The notes under the pieces are model-generated. The model was given only the letters and a program-made list of their open reading frames with translations. It made no database searches and was not told the DNA's origin. A program made the translations under genes and the position numbers. 64,000 nt of DNA from RGIG1959 sp045604545 (GTDB lineage Bacteria; Bacillota; Clostridia; Oscillospirales; Acutalibacteraceae): the NCBI GenBank assembly GCA_045604545.1, contig JAZUOG010000047.1, positions 1 through 64,000 on the forward strand. Reading direction: 5' to 3'. Within the stretch, counting starts at the first letter, position 1; each line of letters begins with the position of its first letter. Positions 51,598-59,408 of the stretch are shown one piece after another.

Positions 51598-52707
51598 ATG
51601 AAAATTGTTTTCTTCAAAAACGAAGCACATTTTCACCCGCGTATATCTTATGTTTGGGAAAATGCAGAAAACGTTGAGTTGGGTTCTAAATCCCCAAATT
51701 TAAAGAGATTTTTTATGTGGATGCTTGTCATTCCCTTCTTTGTGTTTGTTATTGTATATAGTCAGGGATTGACAAGCAAATGGCTGTTGCTCCTTACATC
51801 ATCGCTTTTGTGCCTTCCGATTCATGAATTTTGCCATGCTCTTTTTTGTTGGATATCTGGAAGAAAGGTTGAGAGAATACACTTTTTCCCATACAAACAG
51901 GTGCTATCTAATATAACGGCGTATGTAAAACCTGCTTTCGGTGTGTGGAAGAAACATCAGATTGTTTTGTTTTTCTTGTTTCCTATCATTATGTTGTCCA
52001 TCATTCCTGCGATATTAGCTATTTTTATTACTCCTTTAAGGCTTTGGTTGGTATCATTTTCGTTGCTGAATATCGCGGTGTCGTACTCGGATATTATCGA
52101 TATAATTTATTTAATAAAATCGCCTAAAAAGAGCCTTTATTTCATGGATTTTACACTGATCACGAAAGATGCAGACAAGCCTGTAATCATACATCAATTA
52201 TCGGTAACGCCAAAGCTTGACAAGATCCATCATAAATGCTTTGAATATTACAACGGTAAATTGACCAGAAAAGAGCCTCCAGCCGAAACGGTTGAGATAA
52301 GGAAAATAAAGCAGGAGTTTATCAATCAATTTCATCTCAAAATGACACAGCAAGAACACGAACAATTAGCGACATCGTATTTAGGCAAAATCGTCACCAT
52401 CGAAATTGACCGCCCGATTGGCACCATTCACCCGAAGCATTCTGATCTCGTTTATCCAATCAACTACGGCTATATTCCCGGTGTGCTCGGCGACGACGGC
52501 GAAGAACTGGATGTATATTTGCTTGGCGTAGATACGCCACAGGAAACCTATACCGCTCAAATCATCGGCATTGTGTATCGGCGCAACGACGTGGAGGACA
52601 AACTTGTTGCCGCTCCCGTCGGCGTGAAGTATACGAAAGAAGAAATCGCCGATGCAGTGCATTTTCAAGAACAATATTACGAAAGTTATATTGCTACAGA
52701 AGAATGA
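51598..52707 (+). CDS. Fusion of DUF3267-like membrane metalloprotease and pyrophosphatase-like domain
   Basis: 369 residues. Residues 1-200 have four membrane segments and a zinc-protease HExxH (IHEFCHALF) as in DUF3267. After a linker, residues 265-369 match the small inorganic-pyrophosphatase-like family: GKIVTIEIDRPIGT, LVYPINYGYIPGVLGDDG, ELDVYLLGVD and KLVAAPVG. In that fold the Asp residues bind Mg2+ and pyrophosphate. One uninterrupted frame spans both parts. The ATG at 51598 has a weak GGCGGTGA ribosome site. The pairing is not one I know; each half alone is common. Confidence 0.75.
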   Translation: MKIVFFKNEAHFHPRISYVWENAENVELGSKSPNLKRFFMWMLVIPFFVFVIVYSQGLTSKWLLLLTSSLLCLPIHEFCHALFCWISGRKVERIHFFPYKQVLSNITAYVKPAFGVWKKHQIVLFFLFPIIMLSIIPAILAIFITPLRLWLVSFSLLNIAVSYSDIIDIIYLIKSPKKSLYFMDFTLITKDADKPVIIHQLSVTPKLDKIHHKCFEYYNGKLTRKEPPAETVEIRKIKQEFINQFHLKMTQQEHEQLATSYLGKIVTIEIDRPIGTIHPKHSDLVYPINYGYIPGVLGDDGEELDVYLLGVDTPQETYTAQIIGIVYRRNDVEDKLVAAPVGVKYTKEEIADAVHFQEQYYESYIATEE

Positions 52708-52720
52708 AATGAGGATTTTT

Positions 52721-52906
52721 ATGAACAATATTTCAAAAATCATCGATGCGGGAATGTGTGTCGGTTGCGGCGAATGTTCTTTTTGCGAGCATATTTCCTT
52801 TCAAAAGAATGCGTATGGTGTACCGACGTCGATCGTAGATGCTACGTGCACGAATTGCGGCGAATGCCTGAATCAATGTGCATATAATCCGTATAACGAA
52901 AACTGA
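52721..52906 (+). CDS. Small ferredoxin-like protein, possibly truncated
   Basis: 61 residues with CVGCGECSFC and CTNCGECLNQC, two cysteine clusters like those at the N-terminus of FrhB-type coenzyme F420 hydrogenase/dehydrogenase proteins. It stops soon after the second cluster, so it is either a minimal ferredoxin or the front of a longer gene cut by rearrangement. A GAGGA ribosome site precedes ATG 52721. It follows the fusion gene by 13 bases. Confidence 0.6.
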   Translation: MNNISKIIDAGMCVGCGECSFCEHISFQKNAYGVPTSIVDATCTNCGECLNQCAYNPYNEN

Positions 52907-52940
52907 ATCCCGCATCTATTTACCACCGATCACTCAAAAG

Positions 52941-52977
52941 AAAAGGCCACACCTACGATGAAGGTGTGGCCTTTTTT
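52941..52977 (+). terminator. Terminator
   Basis: 13-bp stem 52941-52953 / 52963-52975 with T6 tail, preceded by the GCATCTATTT motif at 52912. Confidence 0.85.
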
Positions 52978-53010
52978 GATGATAGGGGGTTGCGTTTTAC
53001 GGTCAGAGGG

Positions 53011-54261
53011 TTAATCCTCGACCGCTTTACACAGGAAGTGTGCGCCGACGCACATACCGATGCCGACTACCGTGCCGATGGCGCCGAGCAGATAGTTTGC
53101 ACCGAGAAGGCCGACCACACCGAACAGCAGAACATACACGCCCGCACTGCCGAGGATATTGCCGATAAGCGAGAATTCCTCGATGTCATCGTCTTCTTTA
53201 AACAGGTAAACGATATCGCGGATGATGTGGATCAGAATGCGCAACGGATAGGTCAGCAGGAACAGAATATACGCGAGCAACGTGACAACAAAGGCGGCGA
53301 TCATCGATGTGCCGTCATCCATATACGAATACTGTTCCGACACGTACCCGTTCACATACACTGTCACGATTACGCGGACGGGAGGGTGGCGTTCCTCGAG
53401 CATCGCGCCGAAGATCTTTTTCAACGAGCGCAGATCGCGCCACAGATAGACAAACATACCTGTCACGATCATGGCACCGTAGAACGTTAACCAGTTTTCA
53501 ACCGTGAAAATATCCCACCCTTGTTCCGCAAGGGCCTTCATACAGGTGCTTGTGAGAATATGTACCGTGGTGCCGAGGGACAGGGAGGCGTTGTTTTCGT
53601 ACAGACCGCTGACGCTGAGATCGGCTTCGAATACATAGCGCCCGGAGGGTAAGGCTCCGAACGTTTCCGAGCCGAAGATCAGCATAAAGGAGAGACGGTC
53701 GCCCTTTTCCGTATACACATTTTCAATGCGACACCGATCGTCATCGTCTTCCGTTCGGAGGATCTCCGAATAGCCCTCGAGAGCGGGATCTACAACGGTG
53801 TAGCTTGTGCCGTAAGAGCCCGAACCGCTTTTCTCACCGACCATTCGGAAGCTGTAGTTCAGATTCCACGGGCCTTTCTCCATAGCGGACAGGTAGGCTT
53901 CCTCCTGTGCGGCACGGTCGCCTACGGTGTTTTGAAGATACGTGCGCATGGCATCGGCATCGTATTCAAAAGCGGGATAGTTGAGAAATACCGCGACGTC
54001 GTCATAGCTTCCTCCGCTTTGCACAAGATCGAAGATGATCTTGCCGTCTGCAATCTCGTAGGAAAGAGACGCGCCGACATCGGCAAACATCGCGTCCATC
54101 ACGGAGATTTCCACGGTCTCCATCGCCATATGTCCCTTTAAGCCGTCCAGCTCGCCGGTATCCATATCGGACAGTGCGGTGAACATCGTGGCTGTTACAA
54201 AGCATAGAATGATGAATACCGCTTTGAATACAAGCATGACTATGTGTTTGACTCTGCTCAT
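53011..54261 (-). CDS. Membrane protein of unknown function
   Basis: 416 residues. One N-terminal membrane helix, a long extracytoplasmic region of about 230 residues (MAMETVEISVMDAMFADVG; Gly/Ser-rich EKSGSGSYGTSYTVV), then three to four helices near the C-terminus with a DDDIEE loop. No family is recognised. GGAGGTG precedes ATG 54261. Codon use is more like the GC-rich backbone than like its neighbours. Confidence 0.7.
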   Translation of the reverse strand: MSRVKHIVMLVFKAVFIILCFVTATMFTALSDMDTGELDGLKGHMAMETVEISVMDAMFADVGASLSYEIADGKIIFDLVQSGGSYDDVAVFLNYPAFEYDADAMRTYLQNTVGDRAAQEEAYLSAMEKGPWNLNYSFRMVGEKSGSGSYGTSYTVVDPALEGYSEILRTEDDDDRCRIENVYTEKGDRLSFMLIFGSETFGALPSGRYVFEADLSVSGLYENNASLSLGTTVHILTSTCMKALAEQGWDIFTVENWLTFYGAMIVTGMFVYLWRDLRSLKKIFGAMLEERHPPVRVIVTVYVNGYVSEQYSYMDDGTSMIAAFVVTLLAYILFLLTYPLRILIHIIRDIVYLFKEDDDIEEFSLIGNILGSAGVYVLLFGVVGLLGANYLLGAIGTVVGIGMCVGAHFLCKAVED

Positions 54262-54472
54262 TGTTTTGCACCTCCACAAGTATAAGGATTATGGATTTGC
54301 CTGAGTATGAGGGTTCGACAGTATTTGCCTCCCACCTTGAGTATAGCATATGCTGTGCCGAAAGAAAAGAAGAAATTTTTAAGCGGGTTTTCGACATTTG
54401 TTTCGTAAAACTGACAAACCTCACCGACGATGCTATGATAGGTAAAAACCAAGCGGTAGGAGAGCAGTTGCT

Positions 54473-54703
54473 ATGAACACGAACGCTGTATACGTTTTTT
54501 TACCCTTTACGACGGAGAAGCGGGCCTCGTTCCGAAAGCTGGCCGAGGAGACGGCAAAAAGCCCTTGTTTTTACACACCTCAAACCGGACAAGAAGATGC
54601 TGTTTTCGCGTATATCGAAACATTTCGATTTTCTATACCATGGTTGCAATATTATATGAATTGTTGTATAGTAATTGTAGCTTTATTTTATATGCGATTA
54701 TGA
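54473..54703 (+). CDS. Short ORF with good ribosome site, possible fragment
   Basis: 76 residues (MNTNAVYVFLPFTTEKRASF...). AGGAGAG precedes the ATG, but the C-terminal part becomes hydrophobic and runs into AT-rich intergenic sequence. It may be the front of a gene cut by rearrangement. No function is assigned. Confidence 0.35.
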   Translation: MNTNAVYVFLPFTTEKRASFRKLAEETAKSPCFYTPQTGQEDAVFAYIETFRFSIPWLQYYMNCCIVIVALFYMRL

Positions 54704-54717
54704 GAGGAAAGTTTATT

Positions 54718-55026
54718 ATGAGTAAATGGACTGTCACAATTCAAGCCGAATACCAAGGAGATCGAGCAACCATCCAATATTTTGAAGAAGAAATCACGGT
54801 TTTTCAAAAGCCGAGATGGGTGACAATTTGTTTCGGGCTTTTAGGAAATCTTTTGGCTAAAGAAAAGCAATGTGCCAAATTTTCTATCTCTGATATTGCT
54901 AACGTATCTTATGAATTTGGACGCAAGGGACAACTGAAATATACGATACTTTTGAAAAATAACGCCACACATAAATTCATCTTTGATTGTGAGAATGATT
55001 TGACGGATAAGTTGAACTCTCTTTGA
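54718..55026 (+). CDS. Hypothetical protein (102 residues)
   Basis: Soluble-looking beta-rich protein (KWTVTIQAEYQGDRATIQYF, KYTILLKNNATHKFIF). AGAGGAAAG precedes ATG 54718. AT-rich relative to the backbone. Not recognised; the fold could be a PH-like barrel. Confidence 0.55.
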   Translation: MSKWTVTIQAEYQGDRATIQYFEEEITVFQKPRWVTICFGLLGNLLAKEKQCAKFSISDIANVSYEFGRKGQLKYTILLKNNATHKFIFDCENDLTDKLNSL

Positions 55027-55081
55027 TTTGTTGATTGTTTGTGATTTATTCTCGTATCTATTTACCACCAACGCCCACCAT

Positions 55082-55115
55082 GAAAAGAGCCTTGTCGAAA
55101 GACAAGGCTCTTTTC
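55082..55115 (+). terminator. Terminator
   Basis: Perfect 15-bp stem 55082-55096 / 55101-55115 with GAAA loop. The bases just before it (ACGCCCACCATG) repeat the tRNA-Val 3' end. Confidence 0.8.
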
Positions 55116-55122
55116 AGCTATA

Positions 55123-55200
55123 TTCGCCTGACGGCGAGCTAAATTAGCGTTGCTAGCTAAATTTCCTACGGAAGCGAAATTGCCCTTCGGGCAGCTAAAT
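55123..55200. repeat. Second train of mini-hairpins
   Basis: Consecutive small hairpins (TCGCC-tgac-GGCGA 55124-55137, TAGC-gtt-GCTA 55145-55155, TCC-tac-GGA, TGCCC-ttc-GGGCA 55181-55193) separated by AGCTAAAT-like spacers. Same architecture as 5437-5545 with a different spacer. Confidence 0.65.
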
Positions 55201-55340
55201 GTAATAATCATTCACAAACACGGGTTGTCTCAAATGGCCATTTTCAAGGGAGGGATTTACTTTTTATAATATCTGTGCTACTATTACTGTTGATGAGAAG
55301 CGATTACAGTAATCAATAATCCAAGGAGGCGTCCCCAACT

Positions 55341-56597
55341 ATGTGCAAACGGTTTATCGTCGTGTTTTTGACAGTCATGCTTCTGACTTCTGCTTTTTGC
55401 TCTTGTGGCAAAGGCGAGACCAAAGATACCACTGCTGCCGATACCTACCTTTCCATGGCGGAGTCTTTTATCGAACAAGGTGATTACGATGAAGCTTGGA
55501 GTATTCTTCAAAAAGGTTTTGACGAAACCAAAGATTCGCGCATCGCTGTGAAAATAGCTGAACTGTCCTCCGACAGCACCGGCACCACCGCCGATACTGC
55601 AGATACCGAAGAAGTCCCCTCCAAAGGATCGGTAGAAGATTTTGTGGGCGTTTGGGCAGAACCCGGAATCAACTCGGATAACGGCGGTTTGATCATAGAT
55701 GTGGAATGTGCGCAGGATACCCTGACCATATTCCTATCTTACACCCAATCTGCGCCTGCAAGCCGCACAGCGGAATTTGGGATCACCGAAAGTTTGGACA
55801 ATATAAAAAACAATATTGTCGCTTGTGAAGGTATAAAAGATAGCTGGGGGAATACCGTTACTGCCGAAATTGATTTTTCCGATCCCGATAGCATTGAATG
55901 TCGGATTGTTAAGGTTATTCCGGATGAATATGCCATGTGGGGATTTAAGGAAGCAACGTATCGATTGGTGCGGAACGATGATGCTCATCAACAGATGGAA
56001 TATGCGCCGGGCAACGTTGAGAATATTGAAATATACGACACATCAAAAGCCAGCGGCATTTTAGCATCCTTAGGAATGACAGAGGAAGAGTTTAAAAACA
56101 GTTGCATTCCTACAGTGGTAAATTGGATAGCCAGAAATGACGAAGAGTATTCCGAAGCCTACGGCAGACAATATTATCAGGATCACCCAGATGATCAGGA
56201 ATTCCAAAATTGGATAGCCCGGTGGAACGAAACAGATCCTTCTGCTTATCCCAAAACCAAATACTCTTCAATGGAAGACTATTTCTCGGATATGAATTTT
56301 TATGGGGCAAAAGGTGTCGATATCCTCCACGAGAATACGTATGAATTGTTTTCAAAAATGCGGGAATACCCCAACGATTATATTGGACAAGGAGTCCTAA
56401 TACTGGATATGGATAGTTTCTACTGTGATATCAGCAACACCGGGGTTGATATTTCCATCAATGATGTGCGCGATAATCCGAATAATCCAAATATTGTTTT
56501 TTCACAATACGATTACCATATGTATGTAATTTTCAAAGGAAGCAATGGCGGAACTCTGTATTTTGACATGATAACTTTTGAAAAAGTCGCGGAGTAA
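55341..56597 (+). CDS. Lipoprotein of unknown function
   Basis: 418 residues. Signal peptide with lipobox region LLTSAFCSC, then a TPR-like helix pair (YLSMAESFIEQGDYDEAWSIL), a Thr/Asp-rich linker, and two beta-rich domains (residues about 95-215 and 215-418). It would be tethered outside the membrane. AAGGAGG precedes the ATG. No catalytic motif is seen. Confidence 0.75.
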   Translation: MCKRFIVVFLTVMLLTSAFCSCGKGETKDTTAADTYLSMAESFIEQGDYDEAWSILQKGFDETKDSRIAVKIAELSSDSTGTTADTADTEEVPSKGSVEDFVGVWAEPGINSDNGGLIIDVECAQDTLTIFLSYTQSAPASRTAEFGITESLDNIKNNIVACEGIKDSWGNTVTAEIDFSDPDSIECRIVKVIPDEYAMWGFKEATYRLVRNDDAHQQMEYAPGNVENIEIYDTSKASGILASLGMTEEEFKNSCIPTVVNWIARNDEEYSEAYGRQYYQDHPDDQEFQNWIARWNETDPSAYPKTKYSSMEDYFSDMNFYGAKGVDILHENTYELFSKMREYPNDYIGQGVLILDMDSFYCDISNTGVDISINDVRDNPNNPNIVFSQYDYHMYVIFKGSNGGTLYFDMITFEKVAE

Positions 56598-56825
56598 TTG
56601 AATTATCCCCTGCCCCACGAGGATTCAATCAAGGTTGTCATTGAATCGGTTGTAAAAGAAGGCGTTACCGTCAAAGCCGAAATCTATGTGGATCATCATG
56701 CCGTTACGGTTGTCAGCGATGGTGAACTGGTAATCGCACACGCAAGCAACAGCTATTCGGTTGCCGGCGACTCGGTTCACGAAAGCTGAAGTCTCACGTT
56801 CACCATTGAGAAAGCATAGGAAGAA
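56598..56825 (+). pseudogene. C-terminal fragment of an unknown exported protein
   Basis: In frame directly after the lipoprotein stop, about 63 codons (IKVVIESVVKEGVTVKAEIYVDHHAV) end at a TGA at 56787-56789, after which the same frame continues as SLTFTIEKA and stops. No start codon with ribosome site exists. It reads as the decayed tail of a beta-rich protein. Confidence 0.35.
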
Positions 56826-56952
56826 TGGATCCGTATATATCATTACCTTCTGTGAATATCGTACCGCCAATGGCACTCTGCTGCGATTGGCGGTATTTCT
56901 TTGATCATAACACTCCCCTGTTTGGTATCTATTTTGTCACGACAACTCAAAA

Positions 56953-56985
56953 GAAAGACACCCCAAAAAGGGTGTCTTTCCTTTT
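56953..56985 (+). terminator. Terminator
   Basis: AAAGACACCC (56954-56963) pairs with 56970-56979; T-rich tail. Confidence 0.75.
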
Positions 56986-57025
56986 TGCTTTTTCCCAGCT
57001 AACGATTTGTTAAATAACTATGAAC

Positions 57026-57062
57026 AAAGAGGTATCGCGCAAAATTTGCGCGATACCTCTTT
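57026..57062 (-). terminator. Bidirectional terminator after methyltransferase gene
   Basis: Perfect 15-bp stem 57026-57040 / 57048-57062 with short AT loop. Confidence 0.8.
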
Positions 57063-57108
57063 TCAATTTATTACGATCTAAATCAGTTCGATAAATTGGA
57101 ATTTGCGT

Positions 57109-57780
57109 TTATTTGATAGCTACGATTACCGAGAATTTCTGATAAGAATACACACATTCAACTGTCTTAAATCCACTTTTTCGAAGCATTTCAATTTCTT
57201 CTGCTACAGAGCATTCTCTGTCCAGCTTTTGTCGCGCTCTCAACAATTCTATATCGCGTTCGTTTAATCCACTTGTTGCCAAACGACTTTCCCAATAAGA
57301 ATTAAACCATTCATTCATTTCATCCTGACCAGCACAAAACTGGTCATAGTTTACAAATATAGCACCGTTTTGCAGTTTGTCATATATTTGCGTGAAAAGT
57401 TTTTGCTTATCCTCATTCTCCAAATGATGAATCGACAAAGCAGATGCAATTACGTCAAAATCTCCGCTCGGCAACCCCTTTGAGTAATCCAACACTTGAT
57501 ATGATATGCTGTCTATACCATTAAATCTCTTACGGGCGATATTCAACATTTCATCCGCTATATCCACCAGTACGTATTCTGCCGATGGGCATTCCTGATA
57601 CCAAAAATAAGATAACAGTCCTGTTCCTGCCCCTAAATCCAAAACCCGTTTAGGCTTATCAATGTTAGAAATAATAAACTTTGTTGTGCTTTCGTAATAA
57701 TCATCAAAACAAGGTATAAACTTTTTTCGATTAGCATCATATTCTTTTGCCACAAAATTAAATTGTTCCCTTATGTTCAT
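57109..57780 (-). CDS. Class I SAM-dependent methyltransferase
   Basis: 223 residues. The SAM motif VLDLGAGTGLLS is near residue 48, acidic motif II YVLVDIADEML follows, and SALSIHHLE is motif IV. It resembles small-molecule methyltransferases of the UbiE/Methyltransf_25 type; the substrate is unknown. ATG 57780 is preferred to 57789 because AAGGA abuts the latter with no spacer. Markedly AT-rich, suggesting recent transfer. Confidence 0.82.
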   Translation of the reverse strand: MNIREQFNFVAKEYDANRKKFIPCFDDYYESTTKFIISNIDKPKRVLDLGAGTGLLSYFWYQECPSAEYVLVDIADEMLNIARKRFNGIDSISYQVLDYSKGLPSGDFDVIASALSIHHLENEDKQKLFTQIYDKLQNGAIFVNYDQFCAGQDEMNEWFNSYWESRLATSGLNERDIELLRARQKLDRECSVAEEIEMLRKSGFKTVECVYSYQKFSVIVAIK

Positions 57781-57907
57781 TTTTATCATTCCTTACCGCA
57801 AAGATAGCATAATAATCTAACTTACAAATTCTTATTATTCGAACTGATTATATCACATATTAAAGAAAAAGAAAAGATGTACCAAACTACAAGCTTGTTG
57901 CGCACAC

Positions 57908-57952
57908 AGCCCCGCTGCCCGAGATGAACTCCTCGACAGCGGGGCTTTTTTG
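57908..57952 (+). terminator. Terminator-like hairpin beside XRE-TPR copy C
   Basis: Perfect 10-bp stem 57908-57917 / 57937-57946 followed by T6 on the plus strand; the same position holds a different-sequence hairpin in copies A and B. Confidence 0.7.
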
Positions 57953-58014
57953 CTTTCTTTCAAAAAATATTTGTTAATTGTTTGTGTCTTGTAACTGCAC
58001 TCTTTTAACCGCCA

Positions 58015-59118
58015 TCAATCCACACTTTGAAGCATTTGTTCGCATTTTTTGAATCGCAGATCGTTAGTGATAATATTGTCATCCGTCTCAAAGCACAGGT
58101 TGTAGCAACCGTGCAGATAGAATTTAAAATTGCTCTTAATCTCTGTCGCCACGGCAGAGTCCTCACATTCTCCGTAATCAAGAATAAGTGTATCGGTCAA
58201 CTCTTCGATGACATCAAAAGCTTTATCTATTTCAGATGCTACTATATATTCAGTAGCAAGATTGTTGAGGGCGCTGTACAACCATTTCGTATGAATACGG
58301 ATATCCCGAAACTTTGCGTAGTTGAATTTCACACCATCCAAAAGATCGTGCCAAGCGGCAATCGCCTCCTCCTTTTTGGCACCGTCGGCGATCGATAACT
58401 GTTTTGCTCTTACCGCCAATGCCCATAAATAGTGGTGAACGGCTTCGTTGCATACTGTCTCGGACAGATCAAGGCATTTGCTATGATCGTTCTTTTTGGA
58501 ATAGATTTCAATCTCCATCGCCGCCCGTATGCTTCCTCTTTGCGGTAAGCCATCGGCTATCTCCTCGGCATTCGCAAAGTCGTTGCGGTAAAGATACAGG
58601 ATGATCAGCGTTTGCTTCGCATCGATCTGCCTTGTGGTATCGCGGTCATAGTTGATAACAGATTTCAAAAGGTGGATAGCTTCGTTATAAAACTTATCCT
58701 TATCTTCCGCACAATGCACCCCATAGTAAATACATCTGACCAAGCTGTCTGCGCATAACAGCTTCACCTCATAATCAAGCGGATATTTTTTGATGTGTGC
58801 TTTATACAGTTGATAACACGCATAGTAGGCGTCATCCTGACGCGCATACACTTTTTCAATGCCTTTGTTGATCTTCTCCGCTTCTGCATATAACGCTTCA
58901 CGGTCAGCTTTTTCATCACCGCCGACACCGAGCAAGCAGTCGGTTGTCACACCAAGGATTGCGGCAAGCGGAACGATTTGGGAAATGTCAGGCATAGTGT
59001 TGTCGCATTCCCATTTGGATATTGCTTGGACGGACACCGTCAGTTTTTCCGCCAGTTCTGCCTGTGTAAGCTGTGCATCTTTCCGTATCGCCTTTAATCG
59101 TTGTCCAAAGCTTAACAT
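58015..59118 (-). CDS. XRE-family regulator with TPR-like C-terminus, copy C
   Basis: 367 residues, same plan as copies A and B. The helix-turn-helix differs only slightly (AEKLTVSVQAISKWE). Changes again concentrate in the last third (EYIVASEIDKAFDVIEELTDT). The likely promoter has -10 TATACT at 59157-59162 (minus). It is divergent from the Fic gene at 59409. Confidence 0.85.
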   Translation of the reverse strand: MLSFGQRLKAIRKDAQLTQAELAEKLTVSVQAISKWECDNTMPDISQIVPLAAILGVTTDCLLGVGGDEKADREALYAEAEKINKGIEKVYARQDDAYYACYQLYKAHIKKYPLDYEVKLLCADSLVRCIYYGVHCAEDKDKFYNEAIHLLKSVINYDRDTTRQIDAKQTLIILYLYRNDFANAEEIADGLPQRGSIRAAMEIEIYSKKNDHSKCLDLSETVCNEAVHHYLWALAVRAKQLSIADGAKKEEAIAAWHDLLDGVKFNYAKFRDIRIHTKWLYSALNNLATEYIVASEIDKAFDVIEELTDTLILDYGECEDSAVATEIKSNFKFYLHGCYNLCFETDDNIITNDLRFKKCEQMLQSVD

Positions 59119-59226
59119 AGTTATGTTCCTTTCAAGCAATGTGCTATGTTTGCTTTAAGTATACCATATCGGAAAATGACAGTAAATATATCAGCAAGAG
59201 ATAAGTATATCTCCCGACAGTTGATT

Positions 59227-59279
59227 TGTGTTATACCCCTTTTGTGAAAACATTTAGGGGTATAATAGGGTATAACACA
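59227..59279. promoter_or_regulatory. Inverted repeat between XRE-TPR copy C and fic
   Basis: TGTGTTATACCC (59227-59238) is exactly complementary to 59268-59279; nested CCCCT/AGGGG extends it. A candidate operator. Confidence 0.55.
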
Positions 59280-59339
59280 GTTATATGGTCGTAATATTTG
59301 ATTTTGACAAATGCAACCATCTATCATATGTTCATCACT

Positions 59340-59382
59340 CACTTCATCGATCATTTGTACTTGATAAATGATTGATGAAGTG
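59340..59382 (+). promoter_or_regulatory. Palindromic operator over the fic promoter
   Basis: 17-base arms 59340-59356 and 59366-59382 match in 16 positions with a 9-base centre. The right part overlaps -35 TTGATA (59361-59366); -10 TATAGT is at 59384-59389, 17 bases away. Confidence 0.7.
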
Positions 59383-59408
59383 TTATAGTATCTTCAGAGG
59401 TGTTGTGT

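Larger units (their letters stand above)
56826..57108. other. Gene-free stretch with two terminators
   Basis: It contains the GTATCTATTTTG...ACAAC motif (56925-56946) and terminators at 56953-56985 and 57026-57062. No gene or other structure is visible. Confidence 0.6.
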
